This document shows positions 11,343 to 21,575 of a stretch of DNA of 64,000 bases, one piece after another. Source of the stretch: Nephrocerus scutellatus (lineage: Eukaryota; Arthropoda; Insecta; Diptera; Pipunculidae); assembly GCA_947095585.1 (NCBI GenBank), contig OX352761.1:32579777-32643776 (forward strand), given 5' to 3'. Under the pieces are notes generated by a model that saw nothing but the letters and a program-made list of their open reading frames with translations, was not told the origin of the DNA and ran no database searches. Within the stretch, counting starts at the first letter, position 1; each line of letters opens with the position of its first letter. A program made the translations under genes and the position numbers.

Positions 11343-11357
11343 CCCAAGTAACAATTT
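11343..11357 (+). repeat. left TIR of CCCAAGTA element
   Basis: Reads 'cccaagtaacaattt'; inverted partner at 14,398-14,412. Confidence 0.8.
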
Positions 11358-11399
11358 CAAGCAAACTATTCTCTGAATTTGCAAAAAGTAGTTGCCTAA

Positions 11400-12115
11400 T
11401 AGCAATTTGCGAAATTCTGAGATGTTATAAGCAAAACAGTAGGTATTCTGAAAAAAGTGGAGTGGAGGTAAATTTGCAACTAAGCAAATTAGTTTGCTAA
11501 CGCTGTATGATGCGTAATTGCTGAATCATAGAAAAATTTGTATAAATTTTTCGAGAAATCAGAGAAAAGTTTGCTTAAATTTTTCAAAAATCATGAATAC
11601 TCTTTTTTTAGCAAAACAGAAGAAATTCAGAAGATAGTGGAGATAGAAACCATTCTTATCAGTTTCTTAAATACAATAAATTAGCAATTAAGCAAACAAG
11701 TTTGCTAACACTGTATTTTGCGTAATCGCTGTTTCAGATAAAAATCAGAGAAAACTTTGCTTGTATATTTCGAAAAATCAAAGAAAAAATCGCTTAAATT
11801 TCTCGAAAAGTCAGCGCAAAATTTGCTAGAATAATCAGAAAAAGGTTTGCTTACTTTTCAAAAAATCATCTTTTTTTTTGCAAAACAAAATAAATTCAGA
11901 ACATAGTAGAGATATAAACCCTTCTGATCAGCTTCGTGGAAGCAGCAAATTTGCAACTAAGCAAATTAGTTTGCTATCGCGCTATATTTTGCGTAATCCC
12001 TGAATCATGGAAAAATCAGAGAAAAGTTTGCTTACATTTTTCGAGAAATCAGAGAAAAGTTTGCTTAACAATTTCTAATAATCAGAGAAAATTTTGCTAA
12101 ATTTTTCGAAAAATT
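11400..12115. repeat. left subterminal repeats of CCCAAGTA element
   Basis: Three imperfect long repeats start near 11,432, 11,610 and 11,878. Each has 'gcaaaaca', a 'gtggag'-like word, 'gcaaattagtttgcta' and 'tgcgtaat'. Between them sit shorter 30-40 bp units of the type 'aatcagagaaaagtttgctt'. Dense subterminal repeats of this kind are known transposase-binding arrays in other DNA transposons. Confidence 0.7.
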
Positions 12116-12354
12116 AGAACAACAAAAAAATTTAAATTTTAAATTTATTTAATTTTTGTATATTTTTTTTAGGCTATTTTGGTTGTGTTGGTTGGTTATT
12201 GTTGTTGTTATTGCTTTTATTTTCCTTTCCACCCTCTCCTTTCTTCTCTTCTCTATTTTACAATTTTTTCTATCACCCGTACAAATTCATTTGCGGTTTC
12301 CTGGAATTTAAATCTTTGCTACTTTTTTATTTAAGAATAATTCAATAGTGTTTT

Positions 12355-12440
12355 GAAAAGTTACCTGATACGGGATTTGAACCATCATCTTCTGCATATG
12401 AAGCGACTCCTTAACCATCTGACCTAAGTACTGTGTATAC
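12355..12440 (-). repeat. tRNA-like sequence / SINE head
   Basis: On the minus strand 'ttaggtcagatggttaa' and 'ggttcaaatcccg' are spaced like tRNA boxes A and B. No body shared with the other SINEs was recognised, so it may be a tRNA pseudogene or a different SINE. Confidence 0.5.
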
Positions 12441-12599
12441 AACCAATGCTAAAATCGGTCTATATTATTTATTAGCAATTCTTGCTGCCCAAAACAGTTT
12501 TGCTCTGAATCAGAGCTGAAATTAAGCAAAATGTGCAGACTAAATTAAATTTTCAAACATTCTGAGTTTTAGCAAAAGAGAGTTTGCAAAATCATAGCT

Positions 12600-12945
12600 A
12601 ATTTTCCCAATATTTCACTATATCTATGCTTTTTGACGGGGCCCATATACATTTTTTCAAAATTAACCCGATTTTCTTCAAATTTTCAACACACGTGTAT
12701 CTCCAATGTCAACACTTCCTATTGAAATTTGGAAGTGATCTCTCCCCAAGGTCGGGGGCTCCCACACAAATTTTATACACCCGCTGACAATAGTTTTTGT
12801 AAACATTTTGAAGTAAAGGGGCTCCAATATTATTTTTTCCCCAACTAACCCGGTTAAAACTTTGCACACATGTGTATCTCCTTTTAGAGAATTTACATGA
12901 AAAATTTAAATTCTAATGGGTTGTTTTGTTCAAACTTTTATTTAA
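12600..12945 (-). mobile_element. HINE-like copy E, inverted, inside the TIR element
   Basis: This reads as reverse-complement monomers ('aacccgattttcttcaaatt', 'acacgtgtatctccaatgtc', 'ggtcgggggctccca'). It finishes at the reversed 5' end 'taatgggttgttttgtt' near 12,940. The same family that hosts the TIR element is therefore also cargo within it. Confidence 0.75.
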
Positions 12946-12954
12946 CTTAACTTG

Positions 12955-13345
12955 ACTTCTTTGAGGTACTTTTTAATCAACTTTCAAGTAACTTAAAGAG
13001 CTAATTTTTTAGCAACTTAGTGCCATGGGCTTTTTCAGAAATCCCGCTTTTGGCGCATGTGGCACGAGTGATATGTAGAAAAGAGATTTTTTCAACTTTT
13101 TAAGAACCTTTTTAACAAACTTCCACAAATTCTAAAGAGTTGAAATTTTGTGAGTAGCTTAGTTTCGTATGGCGTTTCCAAGATCTCGCGTGTGAACACA
13201 TGTCATCAGTCTCCTCTGGCGCGTGTGATTTGTGCAATAGTAGTTGTTTCGGCTTCTCTGAAGTCATTTTTATCCTACTACAGAGTTAAAGTTTTGTGCG
13301 CGTCTGAAACATGTGGCGCGAGTGTCGGTGTATACATAAACATTT
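12955..13345 (-). repeat. second monomer family (reverse copy)
   Basis: On the minus strand this carries 'acgcgagatcttgg' and 'ctcacaaaatttcaactctt'. Both correspond to the forward array at 15,430-15,760. It lies directly next to the 5' end of copy E. Confidence 0.5.
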
Positions 13346-13855
13346 GTACCAGAAAAACGACTTGTTTTTACATTTACCTGATTTCTTTGGTTTTTTATTT
13401 GACTTGAAAATCTGTCACCGATTGCACGTTTGGCTGTCAAGTTTTTCATTTGCCAAAAAAAAGATCTATATATTTCGGCAGATTTATACCTTTTTTATTA
13501 CCACCAACAACAGGTTTTTTTGCTTGGCACTTGGCTTGACATTTTTTATGTTGCGAAAATCAACATATTTTGTAAATATATTAAAAAACAAACCTGTAAA
13601 AAAATGCAACCAAACTCAAATCAATTTTGGTGTTCTATTCGCTGCGACAACAAGTCGACCAACGACAGATGTCACACTGCAAATGAAACGCAACATTTAT
13701 TTGTAAATCATTGAACTCGTTTTCCATCTTGTACCAAGGAAATCTACTTTAGTACGTCCGTTTTACTTTTTGTAACTTTGTTGTAGTTGTACTATTTGGA
13801 CACATGCGATTAAATTTCAATGTTGTGCTGCTTAACTTCCGCTCTGACTCAAAAC
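13346..13855. other. interior of TIR element, nothing recognised
   Basis: Open frames at 13,311-13,714 are AT-rich and show no transposase or other domain. Confidence 0.4.
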
Positions 13856-14390
13856 AAAATTGTTTGCTAAAAAACGCTGAAAAATAGCAAAAATATCTAC
13901 AAAATACATTTTGCAACTCGCTTTTGCTAAAATTCAGAATTTTTGAAAATTTTTATTTAGTCTGAACGTGTTGCCTAATTTCAGCTCTGAATAAGAGCAA
14001 AATAGTTTGCTTAAAAACGCTGCGTATAAATAGCAAATATATTGGCAAAATTATCTCTGATTTTGCAACTCGATTTGGTAGATTTCAGAATGTTTGTAAA
14101 TTTCAAGAGTCTGAACGTTTGGCTTAGTTTCAGCTCTGATTCAGAGCAAAATTATTTGCTTAGAAACGCCATGTGTTTAAGGAAAATATTTTGCTCTGAA
14201 TCAGAGCTGAAATTAAGCAAATGGTCAGAATAAATTAATATTTTTAAACATTCTGAATTTTAGCAAAAATTTTAGCAAAATCAATACTTATATTTTCAAT
14301 AAAGGCAAAATATTCAGACAGAACTAAAATATTGCCTAACACTTTCTGAATAACTTCTGATTTTGCCTGATATAAGAAAATCTTTCTAAT
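13856..14390. repeat. right subterminal repeats and palindromes
   Basis: The block 'cagctctga', 'agagcaaaat', 'tttgctta', 'aacgc' recurs near 13,845, 13,985 and 14,130. A reversed version lies at 14,190-14,225 ('gctctgaatcagagctgaaa'), and another on the left side at 12,500. Near-perfect 15-bp palindromes sit at about 14,132-14,146 and 14,192-14,206. Confidence 0.65.
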
Positions 14391-14397
14391 AGCAAAC

Positions 14398-14412
14398 AAA
14401 TTGCTACTTGGG
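14398..14412 (-). repeat. right TIR of CCCAAGTA element
   Basis: Reads 'aaattgctacttggg'; the reverse complement matches the left end with one mismatch. Confidence 0.8.
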
Positions 14413-14770
14413 ATCGAAGATACACATGTGCTGAAAATTTGAGGAAAGTCGGGCTCATTTTAAAAAAAATGGTAAATGTATAGCCTCAAGTCACTCAGGG
14501 CCCGGTCACTCCAAAATTTAACAAAAAGTTTTATCCATTGAAAATACACATGTGTTTAAAATTTGAAGAAATCGGGCTAATTTTTCAAAAATTTGTATGG
14601 GGCCCCACGAACGCGTCTCCAAGATTTGTACAAAAAGTGTTGTCCATCGGAGATACACATGTAAATAAAATTTCAAGAAAATCGGGTTAATTATTTTTTT
14701 AAATTTGTATAAGGCCTCATTTGTGTGAATCGTCCCCGAGCTAAGAAGTCGATAAAAGAAAAGTTAAAAA

Positions 14771-15041
14771 ATGTCTGGTCGTGGTAAAGGTGAAAAAGTT
14801 AAAGGAAAGGCAAAGTCTCGTTCAAACCGTGCTGGTCTTTCTTGTTGGTCGGATTCATCGTTTGCCTCGAAAAGGCAACTATGCCGAACGTGTTGGCGCT
14901 GGAGCTCCAGTTTATTTAGCAGCAGTGATGGAATATTTAGCAGCTGAAGTTTTTGAATTGGCGGGAAATCCTGCTCGTTACAACAAAAAGATTAGGATTA
15001 TTCTGCGTCATTTGCAATTGGCAATCCGCAATGAGGAAGAA
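14771..15041 (+). pseudogene. His2A: histone H2A, truncated and frameshifted
   Basis: ATG at 14,771 opens [20 protein letters not shown] and continues AGL, the N-terminus of arthropod H2A. A net loss of about 5 bases near 14,840 shifts frame. The second frame continues [20 protein letters not shown], the alpha-2 block ([15 protein letters not shown]) and [11 protein letters not shown], stopping at about residue 92 of the usual 124. The C-terminal docking domain is absent. Differences from Drosophila H2A include G8E, L34P, D72Y, T76I and P80L. About 50 bp of leader precede the ATG. Histone genes lack introns, so DNA- or RNA-level capture cannot be told apart. Not functional. Confidence 0.92.
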
Positions 15042-15149
15042 AATCGAGTACTATTTTATAAGTATAGTCACCGGAAATATACATGTGTTCAACATTTCAA
15101 TAAAATCGGGCTGTGGGAAGTGGGTTAAAAATTGATCACAAGATCTTAC

Positions 15150-15215
15150 CAGCCAGCCCGCCGCCAGCCAACCAGCCAACCAGCCAGCTAGCCAGTCCGC
15201 CAGCCACGGACACGC
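15150..15215 (+). repeat. (CCAG)n slot of HINE-like copy C
   Basis: CCAG/CCAA/CCGC-type tetramers occupy the slot used by (GACC)n in copies A and J. Confidence 0.85.
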
Positions 15216-15429
15216 GAAGTTAATATAGAGAATTTAAAAAAATAACAACTTTACTTCTCTACATTGGAAAAAATTTATTGTTTTCCTCTTGAACTAAAAT
15301 TTAAACAAGTAAATGTAAAAAAAACTTCGTTTTTCGGGTACAAATTTATATGTATATATCGAAACACGCCACACAGTCCTTAATTATTTCATAATAATCG
15401 CTAAAATATCTGTTTTGAGGGCGGGGTTA

Positions 15430-15760
15430 TTTCAAAGTATTTCACACATGCCAAACGCAACTTGCAACACGTGTCAAACGCGAGATATTTTCTTTGGCCT
15501 CTGTCATTGAGCCGCTCACAAAATTTCAGCCCTCTAGGTCACGCGAAATGGTTAAAAAAAACCTTAAAAAACGAGAAAATTGCGCTATTTCAACCCATCA
15601 CACGCGCCGCACGCGACACGCATCATACGCGGAGTATGCAAAATGCCATTTTGGACTTAGATACCCACAAAATTTCAGCACTCTAGGTCATGTGGAAGGT
15701 GGTTAAAAATTAGTCGAAAGTACAGAAAAAAATGGGTTAAGTCAAGTCAAATTTTAAAAA
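15430..15760 (+). repeat. second ~149-bp monomer family
   Basis: 'cacaaaatttcagc' followed by 'ctctaggtca' occurs at 15,517 and 15,666, a 149-bp spacing. Each is followed by a 'ggttaaaaa' word. The same type is seen inverted at 12,955-13,345. It is non-coding and similar in style to the ~120-bp HINE-like monomers, but distinct. Confidence 0.6.
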
Positions 15761-15844
15761 GAGACAATTTTTACTTTTTACAAGATAAGGACAAATCAAA
15801 GAATGTGTCTTAGTCGGCCTTCAGCGTAACTGGAAAAAATTTAT

Positions 15845-16480
15845 TTATGGGCCAAAGCATATTTTATATTAAATTTGAAGAAAATCGGATTAATTTTTTT
15901 AAAAAAAGTTATGGGGCCCCACGAACCCGGGCCCGGGGTCTTCAAATTTTTTACAAAAAATGTTGTCTATCGGAGATATACATGTGTATACAATTTGAAG
16001 AAAATCGGGTTAACTTTTTTAAAAAAAAGTTATGGGGCCCCACGAACCCGGGCCCGGGGTCTCCAAAATTTTTACAAAAAATGTTGTCTATCGGAGATAT
16101 ACATGTGTATACAATTTGAAGAAAATCGGGTTAACTTTTTAAAAAAAAGTTATGGGGCCCCACGAACCAGGGCCCGGGGTCTCCAAAATTTTTACAAAAA
16201 GTGTTGTATATCAGAGATACACATGTGTATAAAATTTGAAGAAAATCGAGTAAAATTTTGTAAAATATTTGTAGGGGAGCCCACCGACCCCGTGGCCCGA
16301 GGGTCCTCAAATTTTAATAGAAAGTGTTGTCATTAGAGATATGCATGTGTGCAAATCAATAAAATAGGACTTTGGGAAGTGGGTCAAGAATTGATCGCAA
16401 GATTCCATGACACACAAATCCACAAACCCACAAACCCACAAACACACGGGCAAGTGAAGTTAATATAGAGAATTTAAAAA
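15845..16480 (+). mobile_element. HINE-like copy D, three clean monomers
   Basis: 'atggggccccacgaacc' recurs at 15,911, 16,032 and 16,152, a period of 120-121. A diverged fourth unit and the 'gggaagtgggt' block follow. A (CACAAACC)n slot at 16,415-16,448 precedes the conserved terminus at 16,480. Open frames here (15,847-16,336) are monomers in read-through and encode no known protein. Confidence 0.75.
16415..16448 (+). repeat. (CACAAACC)n slot of HINE-like copy D
   Basis: A different simple repeat at the same structural position as in copies A, C and J. Confidence 0.85.
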
Positions 16481-16485
16481 TAAGG

Positions 16486-16790
16486 TCAAATATGACACAA
16501 TTCCTCCATTATTCGCCAATCTGACCAAATAAGAAATGACATCCTTACTGGGAAATGTTGTAAACTTGTCTGCAACTCTGCCAATACCATTGTAAAGCAG
16601 CATGACCAAGTGTGATTTTGTTTGCCCAACATGTTCCGTTGCCAAAGAAAATCGTCAATAACCGCACAAAAAGCGACTGGCTGAAACTGTCTTTTGCAAT
16701 CTGTAACAAATACTTTTAACACCCTCGTCCAATGTCAATTTTCCTGCCAAAAGAACGGAGCCAACGTCTATAATGGAAAGTAGCACAGTT
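16486..16790. pseudogene. possible decayed coding fragment, not identified
   Basis: Both strands look protein-like. The minus strand gives KFTTFPSKDVISYLVRLANN after a frame change. The plus strand gives GNVVNLSATLPIPL, then SSMTKCDFVCPTCSVAKENR, with four in-frame stops. Composition is less AT-biased than the flanks. It abuts the 3' end of copy D. I cannot name a family or choose a strand. Confidence 0.3.
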
Positions 16791-17799
16791 TCTCTTTAAA
16801 GTTTTCTATTATTTAGAAAATAGCTCGAAAAATATTTCCTATTTTTGTTTCATTTCAGGTACATACACATACAATAAATTCACACATTTGTATTCAGACT
16901 TATAATTTCAAGAGGTAAATCAATATTTCTGGTGTTCAATTGTTATTGTGTTTGTACAAAGTGATGGTGACTCGAAGTCAGGGAAGACATATCAAGAAAA
17001 AGAAGAAGTAAGTGGAAAAACTTAAGAGTCTTTATAAAATAATAATATATATTATATTGTGTTTTTATAATAATACTTTTATGTCGAAAAAAGTAAAAAA
17101 AAATGTTGTCGATAGTAATATTGCCCCCACCCCAATCCGACCCACTAATTTTCACCCATCTCACCCACTAACTCCCATCACGGGTTCGTGATCATTGTCT
17201 TCACTTTTTCGATGTACCCAGACATCGGTTTTTGATCTGCTGAAGCATTCACGGTGCTCGTCACGTTCAAAGTCTTGATCTATTCATAGATTCACCAAAA
17301 GCTACATTCAACAAACCCTGTGCGGTGCTGAACTTTATTACATGCTTAAAGCCAAATTTAATACAAATACTTCCACTTTTCCCATAAATCAAAAATCGAG
17401 TATCAATACACGTGTCTATTCAACAACCCACAATAACCTAAGCAAGTAATATAGCTACCAATATTAATATATCAGGGACAAGTGCAACACACACAAAAAC
17501 ATATTTGACAATTGTATTTAAAAAGGCGCTGAAATTCCAAATTACTCGTATTTTTCGATCAAAGAGAAAGAAATAAAAAAATATCAAAATCAAAAATTCC
17601 GTCTGCATTTTCTGCAGTTTGCAGTCGTAAATCTAAAACCTCTGGCAGTACTTCTGAGTATCAAACACTCACTCCACTCTGTCGGACAGATCTACTTTCG
17701 TACAGTTGCATAAGTTTTAATGACCCACACAAACCCGCTTGGCCAGATTTCATTTCCCAAATAGTTCTGAATAGTCGTTCTATATTTTGTGCAAGTTTT
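16791..17799. other. unassigned DNA
   Basis: Nothing firm. C-rich words at 17,120-17,180 resemble those after 39,530 and may be a Helitron-end remnant. Confidence 0.35.
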
Positions 17800-18260
17800 C
17801 CATCTATCCAATATTTCTGGATAAGTTGGAAACCAGAATTTCCCGGACCTATACCAAAAAAAGGCGAATTGTCCTGTATCTCTTCTTAACGCCCAATATC
17901 ACTAACGTCCCTTATCTCTACTGCCATGCCATTTGACAGAGTTTGTAACCAAGCTCTTTTGACAAAAATGCGATCTTATGTAGTCAATAAAAAATTCCTT
18001 AATTAATTAATAGCTATCTTTTAATTTAAGTTTTCTGGACGACTGCAGTCTGATATTCACCGCATAATTTGGGTGTTCCTCTGGGCTGTGTTTGCCTCCG
18101 ACACTCTTTCTTATTTGTACATATTTACGATCTTCTGTCTGAAACTTCTAAGCCTATACATTCGTTCGCTGACGCTGATGGCATAACTCGTTGCATCTAA
18201 TATATGGTTCTTAGTTCACGTCCGGATATCGAAATAGAACAATAGCGTATTTTAAACACA
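17800..18260 (+). pseudogene. LINE RT relic
   Basis: Pieces in order read PIPKKGELS, then RPISLTSLIS, RVCNQALL, then across a frameshift a VPQG-like stretch and KPIHSFADADG in place of the usual FADD block. The catalytic core is decayed and a large part between RT1 and RT4 is gone. Confidence 0.6.
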
Positions 18261-18445
18261 AAGACGGGAGAATACAAAAAAGTTGAATTTTAAAGCTCTG
18301 TTCTGTTCTTAATACGAAATAGTAACCTCTAGCTTTTATCCATCATTTCACTTTCATCAAGAAAACCGAAGCCTGTCACTTTTTTACAATTTTTTCATTT
18401 GCATTCCACGTCTATATTAATACAACTGCAATAATCATGGCACTT
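18261..18445. other. unassigned DNA
   Basis: Short AT-rich spacer without features. Confidence 0.4.
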
Positions 18446-20900
18446 TAAATGTTCATGTTTATCCCTAAGCCTATCTTCGGATGCACTGTTAAATTAGAGA
18501 TTCTTCAGTGGTACAACACGAATGTGTTCGTAGAGAATGATTCAAGGGATTTCAGCGCCGCTTGGCTCTCCGATAAAATGCGTATATCCTTAGCGAATAT
18601 GATATTTCTCTTCAGCCAAGACAACACTTCATTATTCGCCATAATTTCAGCCTGGAAAACACTACAGTTATTAGGAAGGCGGAAAGAGAGACTTAGAATT
18701 GGAATTTTTGAGAAAACACCTCCGCCAACACCTTAATACGTTTCTGACCTGTCTGTATATAAATAAATGTCATCATCTTCCAATTGAGCTCCTTCTTCCC
18801 AGAATGATCTGGGGGGATTGGCGACTTGGAAGCTTTTGTTGATTAAAAGTTGCGGAATGCTGTAGTCTATGTTACCTGGTGGAATCCTTACTAAATTCAG
18901 AGTAGAAGTGTGACCGATTTCATTTCCACTGGGAGATTGCATTGTGACGAATACCCTCGTTAGCGGGTATTTTTCTACTGAAAATGTCTAGTGATGTCAT
19001 GTGCGGCAGTGGAAGTTGTATGAAGTGCTCCGCTTATACACAAACAAGCTGATCCTTGGACTTTGCTTAGTTTTTCATGATTTACAGCTTTGTTTAAGGC
19101 AGTCCACCATACAGTCACACCATATAGAAGTGTAGGTCTTACTACGACTGTATATGGCAAATGGGTGATATGGGGTTGAAAGCCCCATTTGTTTTCAATG
19201 GCTTTTATTGTACAGAATAGTTCCACGGTAGCTTTACGAACTCTTTCTTGTATATTTGCTATCTAGCTTAACTTTCTATTCAGTATTAGACCTAGATAAT
19301 TGGCCTCATCAGAAAAAGTTAAGCTTGTACATTTAATAGAAGGAGGGTCAACCTGTGGGATCTTGTATTTCCTAGTGAAGAGGACAAGTGTAGTTTTGTA
19401 GGGGTTTACTTCTAACCTACAGCGATCTACCCAACTGGCAAGCTTTTTTAGAGCATTTTGCAGGAGTTCTTTTATGGTGTTAGAGTGTTAGTCCGCAGCC
19501 ATCCCTTCTCAGACATACAAGAAGCTCATTCTCCACTAAGTTCCATAGAAATGCTGGGTTCCTCTGGAGACAGATCGCAGAGGACACAACCAGTTTTAAA
19601 TTAACAATCCGACTTGTAAGTTGAAAGATAATCAATTCGCCAAGTGAGTCGTCTACCCTCAAGGTCGACAGTGTATCCGTGATCGCAGATTTGTTGACGT
19701 TATTACAAGCGCCGTCCATGTCTAGGAATTTTACCATAGTGTACTACTTGAAGTAGAGGGTATATTCAATGAAACGTACTAGCGTATGCGTATGTTTCTG
19801 CAGATTTACCCTTGCAATACGCGTGTTGGCGATCATTCATCATTCATCGATCATTCTTTCTGGAGTCTTTAAGAAGAACGATGATATACTGATGAGTCTG
19901 AGATCTTTTAGATTAATGTGCGAGCATATACCCGCTTTGTGTATGAAAACCACTTTCACTCCTCTCCATAAAACCGGATTGTGAACCAGATCAAGACAGC
20001 TCTTTAAATTTGTCTCTAGCAAAGGAAAGATAATACCCGAAGTCCTTTGCAACTGGGCAGCAATAATGCCGTCTGGTCCTGCGGAATTTTATGGTTTGAA
20101 GCTATCCAGCGCCCAAAAGCAATTTATCTTTGTTTTCGAGATCATTGCAGATAGTTGTATGAGTGTTGGGCCTGTTAAGTTTAACATTACTTAAAACATG
20201 GGAGCTACCCGAGAAGTGGGTGTATAAAAGCAGATTGAGCGATTCTTCACTAGAGGTAGTCCAAGGCCATCTGCTTTTTTCAAACAGCTATGCATTGTCG
20301 GATTGGTGTACAGGATTTTTCTTAGTCCAGATACCTAGGAAGATTCTTCTAATTTGGCACAGAAGAGTCTCCAGGATGTACGCTTGGCTTTCCTTTATTT
20401 ATTTTTTATATATTTTGAGGAATGTTTTGTAGGTATACCAATCGGTCTCTAAAATGGTGACCTTGGGTAAGTTGAACAACTTCCTGCAGCTGTTCCAACT
20501 CCGAAATCCACCAATGTGCCTTCTTGCCTATTTGACGAATAAGAGGGCAGTAAGCCGACAGGGCTTTATTAAAGGCCTGGGTGACTTCCTTGACCCTGTT
20601 GTCAAGTTCATTAGTGTTACGGGGGAATTATAATTTCAGAGTTTAAGTAGCGTTTAAACGTTTCTCTAAATGTGAGCAAGTCAGTTCTTCTGTGATTTCT
20701 GAAGGTTTATTGCCGAGGGGATTCATCATTTAAACTGAATTGATTGTATCCGTTATCTGAGAAAGAGTGCTCAGCCGATACCTTCTAGTTCAGAATTTTT
20801 AGATTAATCAAGTCAGTAACAAGAGTAATGTTTAAGACTTCTAATCGACTCTTGGTTATAACGGTTGGTCCATTACCAATATTGGAAACAATAAGGTTTG
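18446..20900 (-). pseudogene. LINE ORF2 relic: endonuclease end, RT and RNase H
   Basis: On the minus strand, from right to left, four parts appear. The end of the endonuclease (about 20,900-20,640) has LEVLNITLVTD and HSFSDNGYNQFSLN. An RT finger region (20,052-19,840) has LWRGVKVVFIHKAG and LISISSFFLKTPERMID. An RT motif A remnant (19,737-19,480) reads FLDMDGACNNV. The RT thumb with VVRPTLLYGVTVWW lies at 19,226-18,975. The RNase H start (18,942-18,446) reads PPRSFWEEGAQLEDD with IYLYTDRSE. RNase H-bearing LINEs of the I/LOA/R1-like group fit. The ORF is broken throughout and truncated at both ends. Confidence 0.7.
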
Positions 20901-21054
20901 TGCTTTGGTTTATCCAGTTTAGTTATTACAAACACAAAAACTTTCCTAAAAATTTAATATCTTTTACTTATTTGAAAGCTTGTGGCCGAGCTAAAAATCT
21001 ATTTAAAACAGTAAAAAAATATATGCGATTGACAATACTGTTTGTGAAAATTTG
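20901..21054. other. unassigned AT-rich DNA
   Basis: No feature recognised; a small open frame here is not supported. Confidence 0.4.
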
Positions 21055-21112
21055 CTAATGATCGGGCACCGGGGGGGCTTCCATACCTTTTTTTTTTTAA
21101 TTAACCATTTTT
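21055..21112 (-). mobile_element. HINE-like monomer scrap, copy F
   Basis: 'tgatcgggcaccgggggggc' followed by a T-run and 'aattaacc' is a reversed piece of the ~120-bp monomer. Confidence 0.55.
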
Positions 21113-21575
21113 AACAGTTGTTTTTGATTGGGCAGATTTGCCTAAAGTTGCCACCATGTATTTATGAATCTGCTTTAAAGATCGCTTTTTTACAGGTACT
21201 TTATGATTTCTGAATGTTAGATGTTCACGTGTGAGACCCGAATAAATGCAACGCAAGTATGAAACTTTGCAGAGTCCCTTTTGGAAAATTGGGTACTTTG
21301 AATTCTACCTTTTGCATATCAAAGTTTTCTTACCACATACTCTCTATATAATGCAATAACTCCAACACGGTGAAGAAATGTGCTCACTGAAGAGAATATT
21401 GCCGCTGTAAATTAAAGTGTGGTCGAAGTTAACAACATCTCGATCTTTCGATGATCAATTATTTATAACTAACCTTACTTTTTCCAAAAATTCTTCTTAA
21501 AAGTTTATAATAAGGTGCACACAAGTCTCACAAGTTTGTGTTAGTAATTGTTATATGAACATATAAACTAAAGTT
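21113..21575. other. unassigned DNA
   Basis: Nothing recognised. Confidence 0.4.

Larger units (their letters stand above)
11343..14412. mobile_element. 3,070-bp TIR element (CCCAAGTA ends), superfamily unassigned
   Basis: The left end 'cccaagtaacaattt' is matched by 'aaattgctacttggg' at the right end, an inverted repeat of about 15 bp with one mismatch. Host monomer sequence on both sides joins cleanly if the element is removed with a 2-bp AT duplication (11,341-11,342 and 14,413-14,414). Both flanks are packed with subterminal words 'gcaaa' and 'tttgc'. There are imperfect 180-270 bp repeats at the left, and palindromes of the form GCTCTGAATCAGAGC at the right. The interior has no transposase, so the element is non-autonomous. 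Short TIRs, a 2-bp duplication and many subterminal repeats recall CACTA-type elements, but the termini are not CACTA and I do not assign it. Confidence 0.7.
14413..15240 (+). mobile_element. HINE-like copy C, right part, carrying histone H2A
   Basis: About three monomers (14,413-14,720) are followed by a histone H2A fragment with its 5' leader (about 14,722-15,041). Next come the last part of a monomer ('agtcaccggaaatatacatg'), the 'gggaagtgggttaaaaattg' block, a (CCAG)n slot at 15,150-15,215 and the conserved 3' terminus ending at 15,240. Gene fragments inside rolling-circle elements are well known for Helitron-type transposons. Confidence 0.7.

Noticed and set aside
15875..16336. 153-codon frame with repeated FEENRVNF motif
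   Set aside because: Three tandem non-coding monomers whose 120-bp period keeps the frame open; same words occur in non-open copies.
16960..17015. Possible exon ending at a GTAAGT donor (VTRSQGRHIKKKKK)
   Set aside because: Short basic frame only, no matching acceptor or partner exon, and no recognised protein.
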